Origin: Priapulus caudatus
Taxonomy: Eukaryota > Priapulida > Priapulimorpha > Priapulimorphida > Priapulidae
Length of the DNA: 23,298 nt
Direction of reading: 5' to 3'
Assembly (NCBI RefSeq): GCF_000485595.1
Contig: NW_014577099.1
Span: forward strand, 75,156-98,453
Both the position numbers and the translations under genes were made by a program. Positions 1 to 7,363 of this stretch are shown piece by piece. A model generated the notes under the pieces. The model did not search any database. It was not told where the DNA came from and saw nothing but the letters and a program-made list of their open reading frames with translations. The number at the start of each line of letters is the position of its first letter. Position 1 is the stretch's first letter.

Positions 1-4
1 TCCG

Positions 5-162
5 TATATGCAGGGGGACCTTACATGCCAAAGGTCTTCCTCCATTTATTAAGGTGAAGTTCTTTACCCGATGGAAATTATCATGTAAATCTTTTTGCCT
101 AGATAGCTCCTCGTCATTTTAAATGCACTAATCTGTTTTGCAAAATAATCATTCTTCTCGCG
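5..162 (+). repeat. Dispersed ~150 bp direct repeat, copy A
   Basis: This segment matches 575-724 from the shared TATATGCA start to the shared CTTCTCGCG end. Shared blocks include GGGGACCTTACATGC, CTCCATTT-TTAAG and CTCCTCGTCATTTTAAAT, separated by small indels. The copy lies near the window's left edge, so the true left boundary may be outside. Like copy B it is followed by purine-rich DNA, so the family may include a purine tail. The class of repeat is unknown; a short interspersed element or MITE fragment is possible. Confidence 0.75.
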
Positions 163-574
163 AGATATTTCGCATGCGCGAGACCTTTCAAGCCGTGGCG
201 TACCATACTGACAGACAAAACCTCAATATATATAGTCTGCTGAAGGAGAGCAGAGGGGGGGGACTGAGGAAAGCGCGCAGAAAAGATAGCTGAGACGATA
301 GAAGAAGAAGTAGGCTGAGCGAGGGACAAGGAAACCAAGAGGAAGGACGCGAGGGCATAAAATTGTAAGTTATTTTGTACTACAGGCTAGGGCGCTCTCT
401 CTAATTATTGCACAGGGTCTACTGATAACGAATTTAACTTAGGACTAATTATCTATGCTGAGCATACCCCAAACCACAAATTAATCATTTCATCACAAAA
501 ATAACTCCTCTTTGTGAGCATATTCGCCATTGCCGCTAACACATCTAACGTAGACAAATTGTGTACAGACTGAA
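163..574. other. Spacer with polypurine tract, no gene seen
   Basis: Positions 242-353 are strongly purine-biased on the plus strand, with G runs and GAAGAAG. The short minus-strand open frame here is only the serine/leucine-rich translation of that tract. A GTAAGT at 364 has the form of a splice donor but has no credible exon to its left. The remainder to 574 is AT-rich, with nothing recognised. Confidence 0.5.
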
Positions 575-724
575 TATATGCAACGGGGACCTTACATGCA
601 AAGGCTTTGCTCCATTTCTTAAGTTGCAATCTACCGAATGAATTGTTATCATATGAATATTTGCTAGGAATAACTCCTCGTCATTTTAAATTGCATTCAC
701 TTTGCTAAAATATTCCTTCTCGCG
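575..724 (+). repeat. Dispersed ~150 bp direct repeat, copy B
   Basis: This is the second copy of the repeat at 5-162, in the same orientation and offset by about 570 bp at the start and 562 bp at the end. The two differ by scattered substitutions and short indels, so this is an old duplication. It runs directly into the GA-rich tract. Confidence 0.75.
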
Positions 725-755
725 GAGGTAATGGCCCATGGCGAGCACCATTGCA

Positions 756-911
756 GAGAGCAGAAGAGAGAGAGAAGGTCGAGAGGTGAGAGAGAGAGAA
801 GAGCAGAGAGAGAGAGAGTAAACGAGGCGGAGAGCACGAGAGAGAGAGACGTAGAGAGAGAGAGAGTAGAGAGAGAGAGAGAGACGAGAGAGAGAGAGCG
901 ATTGAGAGAGG
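756..911. repeat. (GA)n-rich polypurine tract
   Basis: About 155 bp of GAGA interrupted by GTA, GTC and CGA triplets. The open frames across it on both strands encode only R/E or S/L strings and are not genes. Long polypurine mirror-like tracts can form intramolecular triplexes; that behaviour is general knowledge and is not shown here. Confidence 0.9.
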
Positions 912-1105
912 GGATGCATGCGTAGCTGGCATATCGTGACATTTAAGACAGTATGTTGTCAGCAATGACTGGTCAATTGGTGTTGGTATACCGACGGTGG
1001 ATAAGCTCTAATTAAATAAAGGGAATATAGGGTGAGTTTCGTTATCGCTGCTGTGCTAAATAGAATTTATTCAGTTAAACTGTTTGAGCGTCAATCAGTG
1101 TATAT

Positions 1106-1193
1106 GTGCATGCATGCGTGTGCGCGCTGCATCTGTGTAAACGTGCGCGTGCGCGCGTGCGCGCGTGTGTGCAGGCGTGTGTACGGGCGTAAC
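1106..1193. repeat. GT/GC alternating purine-pyrimidine tract
   Basis: Interrupted runs of GTGC, GCGC and GTGT with CATGCATGC at the left edge. Alternating purine-pyrimidine DNA of this kind is a Z-DNA-prone composition. Positions 912-1105 to its left hold nothing recognisable. Confidence 0.85.
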
Positions 1194-1293
1194 TAAGATA
1201 ATAAATATATACAGTTCAATGGACTGGATTCTCTCTATTTGTTTATAGCGTTTTCATTGTGCTGCCCCTGGCGAAAATAGCTGTCAAGTAAAA

Positions 1294-1405
1294 TTGGCAC
1301 TAGCTAGAAGTCATTGTAGTTACAGCTGTGCAGTGGATTGCTCCGATTCAAGAAAGAAAAACACAGATTCGTTAATTCTCAGGTTTCCCACGGATCATGA
1401 TAGGT
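1294..1405 (+). pseudogene. Possible THAP-type zinc-finger fragment
   Basis: The frame starting at 1294 has no ATG; it begins with TTG and runs open to 1488. Its first ~35 codons read like the N-terminal half of a THAP DNA-binding domain: a CSYSCAVDC cysteine cluster, an SRKK basic stretch, then LRFPTD followed by a DR pair. In THAP domains the order is Cys-x(2-4)-Cys, a basic segment, then an F-x-FP-x-D motif and a conserved Trp. Here the Trp and the distal C-x2-H pair are not seen in the open frame, so it is at most a partial exon or a broken copy. A GTACTC follows the DR codons and is only a weak splice donor. THAP domains are common in host genes and in P-element-like and Kolobok transposases. 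Chance resemblance cannot be excluded. Confidence 0.35.
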
Positions 1406-1556
1406 ACTCAGTTTTGCTTAGTTTTGCAAATGTTGCAAGTCACACACGTTTGCCAACTCATAACTACGTTAGTACGCGTGTCACTTAAATGTGATTTTTG
1501 TAGTGCACACAAAAATTCAGAGTGGTCTAAACGAAATACTCATCATAAACTGTTTA

Positions 1557-1611
1557 TGTACATTAGAAGTAGATAATAGGAAAGATCCCTATTATCTACT
1601 TCTGATGTACA
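1557..1611. repeat. 24-bp-arm inverted repeat (hairpin)
   Basis: The arms 1557-1580 and 1588-1611 are complementary over 24 positions, with a single T/G pair at 1564/1604 that would be a G-U wobble in RNA. The loop is 7 nt. Arms start TGTACAT and include AGAAGTAGATAATAGG. It could be a fold-back element core or a transcribed hairpin. It is short for a typical microRNA precursor. Confidence 0.85.
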
Positions 1612-1663
1612 ATGACATACAAGCTTGTAAAAGCTCGCAGTTATAATATTATGTCTACCACAT

Positions 1664-1816
1664 GACACACGCGCGCGCACACACGCACGTACAGCACAAA
1701 CACAACACACACACAACACAACACCACACACACACCACACACACACACACACACGCGCCGCGCGGCGCGCGCGCACACAACACACACACACACACACACA
1801 CACACCACACATACAC
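1664..1816. repeat. (CA)n/(CG)n compound microsatellite
   Basis: Alternating CA and CG dinucleotides with a central palindromic GCGCCGCGCGGCGCGC at about 1755-1770. The long minus-strand open frames here are V/C strings generated by the repeat. The composition is strongly Z-DNA-prone. Confidence 0.9.
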
Positions 1817-1899
1817 CTGGCGATGACACTTCGCATGTGCCTATGTATATGTGCTGTCGAGATATACGAGGCCATGAAGAGTATACGTATAGGCCTGGA

Positions 1900-1915
1900 C
1901 AGGGCCGTAGTGGCC
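1900..1915 (+). repeat. Left terminal inverted repeat
   Basis: This 16-mer is the exact reverse complement of 3308-3323. It begins with CAG, as do many eukaryotic cut-and-paste transposon ends. Confidence 0.6.
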
Positions 1916-2539
1916 TTCCAAAAAGTGCCACTGCAGAAATATGTATCCGATGCGGAGGGTCATACTTCCCCCGAAAAATTTTGAAATCTAGAGCCTGGAA
2001 ATGGCATTTCCTGCATTTTCAGGCTATTTTGAAAGCAACCAATTCTGATCCTTTTAAAAGGTCAATTTGTAAATTTCAAAGGTGGAATGTAGCTAAAGCT
2101 GATGTTTTGACTAAAGTATCTAAAATATATATTATGAGTATGATAACTAATAAAACATTATTTACAAAATTGTATATACTTATCAGTACATAATTATGAA
2201 AAATAAGCCTATTTTCAATCTGCATTTATACTTTCACTATGTACATCTGTATGTTTTGAAGTTTGAATTTGAATAGGCACATTGTCATATTAAATACACA
2301 TTCCAAATCTTAGAGCACTGATATAACACTTCTAATTGATCAGTATTAATAGTAATACCAGACAGTCCAGTCAGATAACAATTGTCATTTAATTTTTTAT
2401 TATTCCAATTTTATCTTTTCTGTCTGGATGGCAACCTACAAATTCTGAAATTACATCCTGTTTATCTACCTTATCTAACATGTCTCGGTGCACATGCATG
2501 ACCATTGCATTGTTGAACCTTAACTGGGTCGTGCTGGGT

Positions 2540-2582
2540 CGGGGGAGGGCACGCCATATATATTGCATGGTAGGTATGTGCC
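2540..2582 (+). repeat. Inner inverted repeat, left arm
   Basis: ATGGTAGGTATGTGCC at 2567-2582 is the exact inverse of 3175-3190. Outside it, a G-rich GGGGGAGGGCAC motif corresponds to the C-run plus GTGCCCCC on the right side. The pair brackets the tandem array at 2586-3165. Confidence 0.75.
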
Positions 2583-2585
2583 GCA

Positions 2586-2810
2586 GGAGAGACCCCCATT
2601 TTCAACCCTAACCCTACACTTCCGTTCCAGTGCATCGCATTTTTTTAATATCTCGTTCCAGAGCATTAAGTTTAGTTACCATGCAGATCTTACATTTTTG
2701 CCGTTCCGGAGACCCTAGTTTTTAATATTTCCGTTCCAGTGCATCGTACTTCAGAATACGTTGAGGTCGGGCCGTCAAGGCATGCATGCAACGTGTGTGT
2801 GTTGTATGTG

Positions 2811-2863
<53 letters not shown>

Positions 2864-3165
2864 GTGCGTGTGTGTGCGTTCATCTCTCTCCGGGTTATGT
2901 TTTTTCTCCTCTACATAATACAACAATTATTGGTTCAAGTGCTACAGCATAGATTTTAAAGCAAATCACTGTTCCCCCATAATTCCGGAGACCCTCTCTT
3001 TTAAACGTGTCCAGTGTCATAGCATTAAATCTCAACGAAATCCTAGTTCCGGAGACCCCATTTTCGAACATAGCCAGTTCCAGAGCATACCACATTCAAC
3101 AAACATTAGTTCCAGAGACCCCCATTTTCAGGTCTGAGTTAGTTCCAGAGCCCCCTCATTTTTGA
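2586..3165 (+). repeat. Degenerate ~31 bp tandem array (GTTCCRGAG family)
   Basis: GTTCCGGAGACCC and GTTCCAGAGCAT motifs recur at 2624, 2654, 2703, 2733, 2982, about 3009, 3046, 3077, 3109 and 3142. Steps are mostly 30-33 bp. Two sub-types largely alternate: one reads GGAGACCCCATTTT and the other AGAGCAT...A, suggesting a composite unit of ~63 bp. A GTGC microsatellite interrupts the array. An AACCCTAACCCTA near 2604 looks telomere-like but is only two units. Confidence 0.75.
2797..2878. repeat. (GTGC)n tetranucleotide microsatellite
   Basis: A GTGT lead-in is followed by about 13 GTGC units and a GTGTGCG tail. It sits inside the ~31 bp array and probably arose there after the array. The cysteine/valine-rich frames across it are not genes. 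Confidence 0.95.
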
Positions 3166-3174
3166 CTTCGCAGT

Positions 3175-3216
3175 GGCACATACCTACCATAATGTGGGGT
3201 GAGTGCCCCCCCCCCG
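3175..3216 (-). repeat. Inner inverted repeat, right arm
   Basis: GGCACATACCTACCAT at 3175-3190 matches the inverse of 2567-2582. It is followed by a long C run and GGGG, mirroring the G-rich flank of the left arm. Confidence 0.75.
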
Positions 3217-3280
3217 GGGTTTCATCTCTTTGGTATATATTGCTCCTTGGTTCCCTGCAGAATTTTTTTCCCAAAATAGT

Positions 3281-3307
3281 GCCACGGCAGTGCCGTGCTG
3301 CCGTGGC
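3281..3307. repeat. Perfect 10-bp-stem hairpin next to the right TIR
   Basis: GCCACGGCAG at 3281-3290 pairs exactly with CTGCCGTGGC at 3298-3307 across a 7-nt loop, TGCCGTG. It abuts the right 16-bp TIR. It could be a subterminal transposase-binding or fold-back structure. That role is inferred. Confidence 0.8.
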
Positions 3308-3323
3308 GGCCACTACGGCCCTG
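3308..3323 (-). repeat. Right terminal inverted repeat
   Basis: Exact reverse complement of 1900-1915. Confidence 0.6.
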
Positions 3324-3819
3324 CGGCCATCATGAGATACTATGCAGTGATATAGGAGGCAGGGGGGCTTTAGGTGCGACACAGCGCGTTTAACCCATTT
3401 TTCGCGGTTTGGGTCACGGTAACAAATGATCAAAGTAGTTAGTTTTCGGTTCGTAACTCGGTGACGAGTGCGTATATAGTGATATCATTAAGGTTGCATT
3501 TCGCATCGCATAGCGTTCATTTCTTCTCAGTTGTGCATTATTAGCATTTGTTTCAAGCTGCGGAAACACGAAACTGAGTAGATAAAGTAGACGTAACACG
3601 AGCTGAGTAGACGACATTAGCCAAATATTTAGATGCAATCGCGTTATGATATCATTTGGTGTTTGCTACTCCAATATTTTAATTCTATCTTGTCTAAATT
3701 AACCTTCGTACTTTCGTAATTTCCCTCCATTCGCTTGAATTATCGAATACGCCTTACCGGAAAAGCGATTGTAAAATGACATAACATAACTCAAGAACGC
3801 AGTACCCATGTAACGACCA
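3324..3819. other. No gene recognised
   Basis: Mixed-composition DNA with short minus-strand open frames (3128-3433 and 3414-3638) that contain no motif I recognise and no credible splice or start context. Nothing else stands out. Confidence 0.5.
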
Positions 3820-5110
3820 AGATAAGGCAATCGTTGATTCTGCTGAAAAACATATAGTGTCCCCGGCTGACGTAACACTAATAAAATTCAAATCAGTCAA
3901 TAGATAGCGATATTTGCCTATGCGACACATGCAGTTGTATGTCGCCGGCTTATATTAAATAATTGAAATGTCATATTCTTAAAACAATACTTTTAGATTC
4001 ATTAAAATCTATATTCGAATTTAGATTTATACTTCAATATGATTTAGAAAGCGCATACCTACAAGTAGTTTCAATTGAAAGGTCTATATTCGGATCTCTC
4101 AACAGTCATACAACAGTCAGTAGTAGAACCGTAGAATAGCAGAAGAAATGTCATTGCTCATGCACAATCTCTGCGAAATAAAATAGTATGTAGTTGATAA
4201 TATAGAAATCACACACTAGTTGCAGTAGTTTAACACTTTAAAGAAATTCCGATGCCTCACTTTATTGATTATAATGCGCCCTCGACTAACGTAACACTAA
4301 TAAAATTAAAACACTTAATAGATGTCGATATGTGTCATACGTAACAAATGTAGCTCTATGGCCAGACTTTACCATATGACTCAAACAGTATTTTTTTAAT
4401 AATACTTTGGATTTAAAGATCGCATACCCAATAACAGTTATACATAAAATATCTATATCCGAATCTCTCACTTGTCGTGCCAAAAGTTCTCTGTATTATA
4501 GCGGAAGACCTAAGATCGCTAATACCCAATGCCTGTCAAATAAAATTACATTTTGTTGAAATTGTACAAAAGAGACAGAGCGCGATTGAGCAGAGCGCGT
4601 GCGTATATTCGTTACAGTAACCTGACATGAGAAATAAATCATGATATTTTATACCTTAATGATTCTCACGGGTCCCCATATGACGTGACACCAATAAAAT
4701 TTAAAGAAGCCAATAGACGGCGATATGTGTCCTACGTAGCACGTGCAGCTGTATTTGCAACCTTTATCACATTAATCAAATAATATTTCCGTGAAATCAT
4801 ACTTTAAATTGTGAATTTAGAGAGCACATACCCACTAGTAGATTGACATGGCAAATCTCCATCCTAATTGCTCTCTAGTCGTACCGAATTTCCCTGTAGC
4901 ATAGTGGGACACCTGTGTTACATGTGTACATGTGTACATGCGTACATGCCTAGCTTATACCAGATAAAATAAGTTGAAACTATACTTGAAAAATCGGGAG
5001 CGCAGACTCATCACATGCAGTAGCTTGACGTTAAAAATAAATCCCGAAATCTCACGTTAATGATTTTAAGGTCTCGCCGACAGACGCAACTCTTATAACA
5101 TTTAAGCTAA
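3820..5110 (+). repeat. Diverged ~400 bp tandem repeat, 3+ copies
   Basis: A marker motif close to GACGTAACACTAATAAAATT occurs at about 3869, 4286, 4682 and (decayed) 5083, giving steps of roughly 417, 396 and 401 bp. Further blocks recur in the same order: CGATATGTGTC-TACGTA-CA-GCAGCT; GCATACC-A--AGTAG; TCT-ATCCGAATCTCTCA-GTCGT; then TAGCGGAAGACC and AATAAAAT. Divergence is high and indels are frequent, so this is an old satellite-like array or repeated internal sequence of a dead element. Short open frames inside (for example 4286-4483 minus) are not supported as genes. Confidence 0.75.
4919..4948 (+). repeat. Short 10-bp tandem repeat (CATGTGTA)
   Basis: Three near-identical ~10 bp units of ACATGTGTAC / ACATGCGTAC type inside the third ~400 bp repeat copy. 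This is a local slippage expansion absent from the other copies. Confidence 0.7.
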
Positions 5111-5254
5111 CCAAAGTTAGGCGGTCAGAGATGCTTTCCAGACCTTGAACATCGAACAGAGATGTGTGATTCTCGAAGAGAGATGTGTGAGAGATTCGCT
5201 CCGTGTGAACGCGGCATGGCTAATGTTCTACTCCGCCACTCGTTCTATTCACAG

Positions 5255-5455
5255 ATTCACGGAGCATATCTGAACTTAGTAATAACGCTTAGTGCTCTCT
5301 TATAAAGTTTATAGAGACGATGTTCCTCATTGTTATTAATTGAAGTTCATTAGAGAGAATTGGTCATACCTACGCTCTGTGATTTGAGTATAAAAACTCG
5401 TTTTATAGAAATTTGGAATTTACTCCGCATGTCTGAACTCAGCATTAACGCCCTT
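5255..5455 (+). repeat. Weak direct repeat pair
   Basis: CGGAGCATATCTGAACTTAGTAATAACGC near 5261 resembles CTCCGCATGTCTGAACTCAGCATTAACGC near 5424, about 163 bp apart. The likeness is short and imperfect. The remainder of 5111-5690 has no recognised gene. Confidence 0.4.
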
Positions 5456-5690
5456 ATTATTACGGTATGCTTGATTAGTCGAATTTAGTATTCACAGCCC
5501 AAAGCTAAACATAAGGGGTATTCACGCATTCGTACTATACCGTACAGTATAGAGACGGTGTAGGAAAGACCCGGCGCGGGTGTCGTACAGTTGTCACAGT
5601 CTTGTACGCGTTTCTTGGCTTGTGATCGAACTCAGCCTGGCGGATACACTTCCACCACACTGCACCAATAATCTGGATCGGACCTCGTGT

Positions 5691-5712
5691 ACGTGTGTGT
5701 GTGTGTGTGGTG
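5691..5712. repeat. (GT)n microsatellite
   Basis: A short GTGTGT run of about ten units. Confidence 0.9.
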
Positions 5713-6424
5713 TAGTGGGGCTTACACACACAGCAGGCGCTGCCTACTCTGCACAGTAGATTTCTGCTCGGCTTCGTACATGATGGCAGGGAATTCGTAT
5801 CCATTTATGCCCAGGTAGAAAACGCCACACAGTACACTTCTGTGGTTACACTTTGTTTCGAAATTCTGATGAAAACGAATCGAAAACACTATTAAGCCGT
5901 TCAGATACGTTTTTATTAGTGGAAAACATACAAATGTGATAAAACTGTGTTTCAGTAGTTCTTCCCACAGCAGTATAGCCTGATAACGCAATACTCTCGG
6001 TTTGTTCAGAGAGAACATTCACAGATAAGATTAAATGCTAGCGCGATTACTGATAAAGAATTCTACATATCAATAATAGAAACCGCCACAGTTTATTGTT
6101 TTGGGGTAAAATGTCGCATATTGGTTCAGTCGCAAATTTAAATATTATAATACGATTTTGCATATAGAGTATATACAGCTACGAAAAATACATACTCAAT
6201 ACGGCATTAAGTTTAATGTGATGTTTGTGAGAACAATCTACTATCACTACTACTACTTAACATGCACAACGATAACCGGTATACCTAAGATAAGAAACAA
6301 GAGACATTGTTTTATTATTTATAAGTAATAAGTAGTTAGATATTGCTATGACACCTTAAGCAGTCGCTTGCCGGTGATAGTCGTATAGTAGTCATCTCTA
6401 CTCAGTACACGTGGTTAACCGCTT

Positions 6425-6428
<4 letters not shown>
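5713..6428. other. AT-rich intergenic DNA, no gene recognised
   Basis: A 98-codon minus-strand open frame at 5722-6018 has no recognisable domain or hydrophobic signal and no conserved context. I treat it as chance. The right part probably contains the 3' end of the minus-strand membrane-protein transcript. Confidence 0.45.
6311..6316 (-). terminator. Candidate poly(A) signal AATAAA
   Basis: TTTATT on the plus strand reads AATAAA on the minus strand, about 355 nt downstream of the stop codon of the 6670-7113 gene. If used, the CA microsatellite would lie in the 3' UTR as UG repeats. AATAAA is common in AT-rich DNA, so support is weak. Confidence 0.3.

Positions 6429-6481
<53 letters not shown>
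6429..6481. repeat. (CA)n microsatellite
   Basis: An uninterrupted run of about 26 CA units, probably within the 3' UTR of the minus-strand gene and, if so, transcribed as UG repeats. Confidence 0.95.
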
Positions 6482-6483
<2 letters not shown>

Positions 6484-6669
6484 TATATATATCCTTTCTA
6501 TTCCTATCTCTCTTATCTCCTTTCTATTTATGTTTAGTGGTCATGGGATTATTGCTATCGAATAAGAAAGGTAGGTATTTTGAAACCAGCCTGAACTGAC
6601 AATTAGCACTTTTTCTGATAACCATACTAAATATAGTTGTAGTCTACCATGAGCGCCAATTATCGTTAT

Positions 6670-7113
6670 TTATAAGTGAGTTGTGGCGGTGTAATCGTTA
6701 ATGTTAACAACAGTGCATGTGGCGATAGTCCCGATTTTTGTTCCCCGCAGCAATGGGTTGTCATTTACATATCCGGCATTGTCGCGTGCTTGTCTCGCGG
6801 GAGTCGCTCGTTCTTGCAAACATGGTGCGCCACCTAGCGATTTTGATACCGCTTGGCGCGCAAGAACTCCCGATAAAGTCGGAACATGTCCGTCCGGTCT
6901 TTGCTCGACTGATGGCGTTCGACGGCAAAATTGTGACGTCACGGACGGTTTTCTCTTCACCGACAATGTCCACGATCCGATGACAATTGCTATCACGAAC
7001 AGGAAGAGCATGGATGCCAAGATGCCACTGAAGATGATGACGTACTTGATGGGATCATCTTCAGGGTTCGGGTTCCGTGTTACAAGAGGCTCGTACGTTG
7101 TAGAGTTAGCCAT
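6670..7113 (-). CDS. Single-pass membrane protein, 147 aa, intronless
   Basis: A complete open frame from ATG at 7113 to TAA at 6670. The protein has a short acidic N-terminal segment with an N-x-T/S sequon at residue 3. One strongly hydrophobic segment spans residues 24-48, closed by Trp48 and followed by KRK at 53-55, which predicts N-outside, C-inside topology without a cleaved signal. The ~95-residue tail is polar. It contains YVND at 115-118 (a Grb2-SH2-type YxN sequence), DNPLL at 118-122 (a DxxLL sorting-type sequence) and a C-terminal TTHL matching a class I PDZ ligand. Base composition is more GC-rich than the flanks. Length and layout recall small accessory membrane proteins such as KCNE subunits, but I see no specific family signature. 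Opposite-strand frames are also open here (6701-7258 plus), so the choice of strand rests on the protein-like features. It could also be one exon of a larger gene. Confidence 0.5.
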   Translation of the reverse strand: MANSTTYEPLVTRNPNPEDDPIKYVIIFSGILASMLFLFVIAIVIGSWTLSVKRKPSVTSQFCRRTPSVEQRPDGHVPTLSGVLARQAVSKSLGGAPCLQERATPARQARDNAGYVNDNPLLRGTKIGTIATCTVVNINDYTATTHL

Positions 7114-7123
7114 AACTCAACAT
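7106..7123 (-). promoter_or_regulatory. Overlapping 5-codon upstream ORF
   Basis: An ATG at 7123 opens a five-codon frame (M-L-S-Y-G) that stops at TAA 7108-7106, inside codons 2-3 of the membrane-protein gene. The two start codons are 10 nt apart in different frames. Known biology: such start-overlapping uORFs lower or tune initiation at the main ATG. Whether the transcript contains it is inferred. Confidence 0.45.
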
Positions 7124-7254
7124 CAATGCAGCGCTTGTTTCACAGACAACTTTCACGTGCGAGCGCTCTTCTCTTTTTGCGGTCGTTGTTCTCGTTCTGT
7201 ATTAAAAAAACGAGTAGATATACTAACCCGAAAAGAAACTAACACAAAAGATAT

Positions 7255-7263
7255 TTAAAGCAT
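7255..7263 (-). promoter_or_regulatory. Minimal upstream ORF (M-L-stop)
   Basis: ATG-CTT-TAA at 7263-7255 on the minus strand, about 140 nt before the main start. It would lie in the 5' leader if transcription starts near the TATA-like box at 7341-7347. Confidence 0.3.
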
Positions 7264-7340
7264 TGGAATGGTGATATAATCCCTGGACTTAAGTACACAG
7301 CAACCTTGCTTGTACTCGCAACCTTTACGGCCGACTGAAA

Positions 7341-7347
7341 GTTTATA
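7341..7347 (-). promoter_or_regulatory. TATA-like box
   Basis: TATAAAC on the minus strand, about 230 nt upstream of the ATG. A start site ~30 bp downstream would give a leader of roughly 200 nt. A CACGTG E-box lies at 7154-7159 in that leader. No clear initiator could be fixed, so this is a candidate only. Confidence 0.3.
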
Positions 7348-7363
7348 ACTCCGCCGCTGGCAT

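Larger units (their letters stand above)
1900..3323. mobile_element. Candidate non-autonomous DNA transposon with 16-bp TIRs
   Basis: CAGGGCCGTAGTGGCC at 1900-1915 is repeated exactly, inverted, at 3308-3323, which would give an element of ~1.42 kb. The sequence just inside each end is also related: AGTGCCAC-TGCAG on the left, and the inverse of a GTGCCACGGCAG-containing stretch on the right. No transposase is visible inside. The interior holds an inner inverted repeat and a degenerate tandem array. I could not identify a convincing target-site duplication, so the superfamily is not assigned. An open frame at 1837-2193 crosses the left end and resembles nothing known to me. It could alternatively be two elements, one inside the other. 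Confidence 0.5.

Noticed and set aside
2604-2616. Telomere-like CCCTAACCCTA
   Set aside because: Only two units, embedded in the ~31 bp array; not an interstitial telomere block.
5722-6018. 98-codon minus-strand frame
   Set aside because: No motif, no hydrophobic or signal features and no start context; consistent with chance.
6934-6941. TGACGTCA CRE palindrome
   Set aside because: Lies inside the coding region of the minus-strand gene; a single 8-mer is weak evidence for regulation.
6701-7258. 185-codon plus-strand frame opposite the membrane-protein gene
   Set aside because: Longer than the minus frame but with no coherent protein features. Region 6700-7100 is open in several frames because of its GC content, and the minus frame has topology and motifs.
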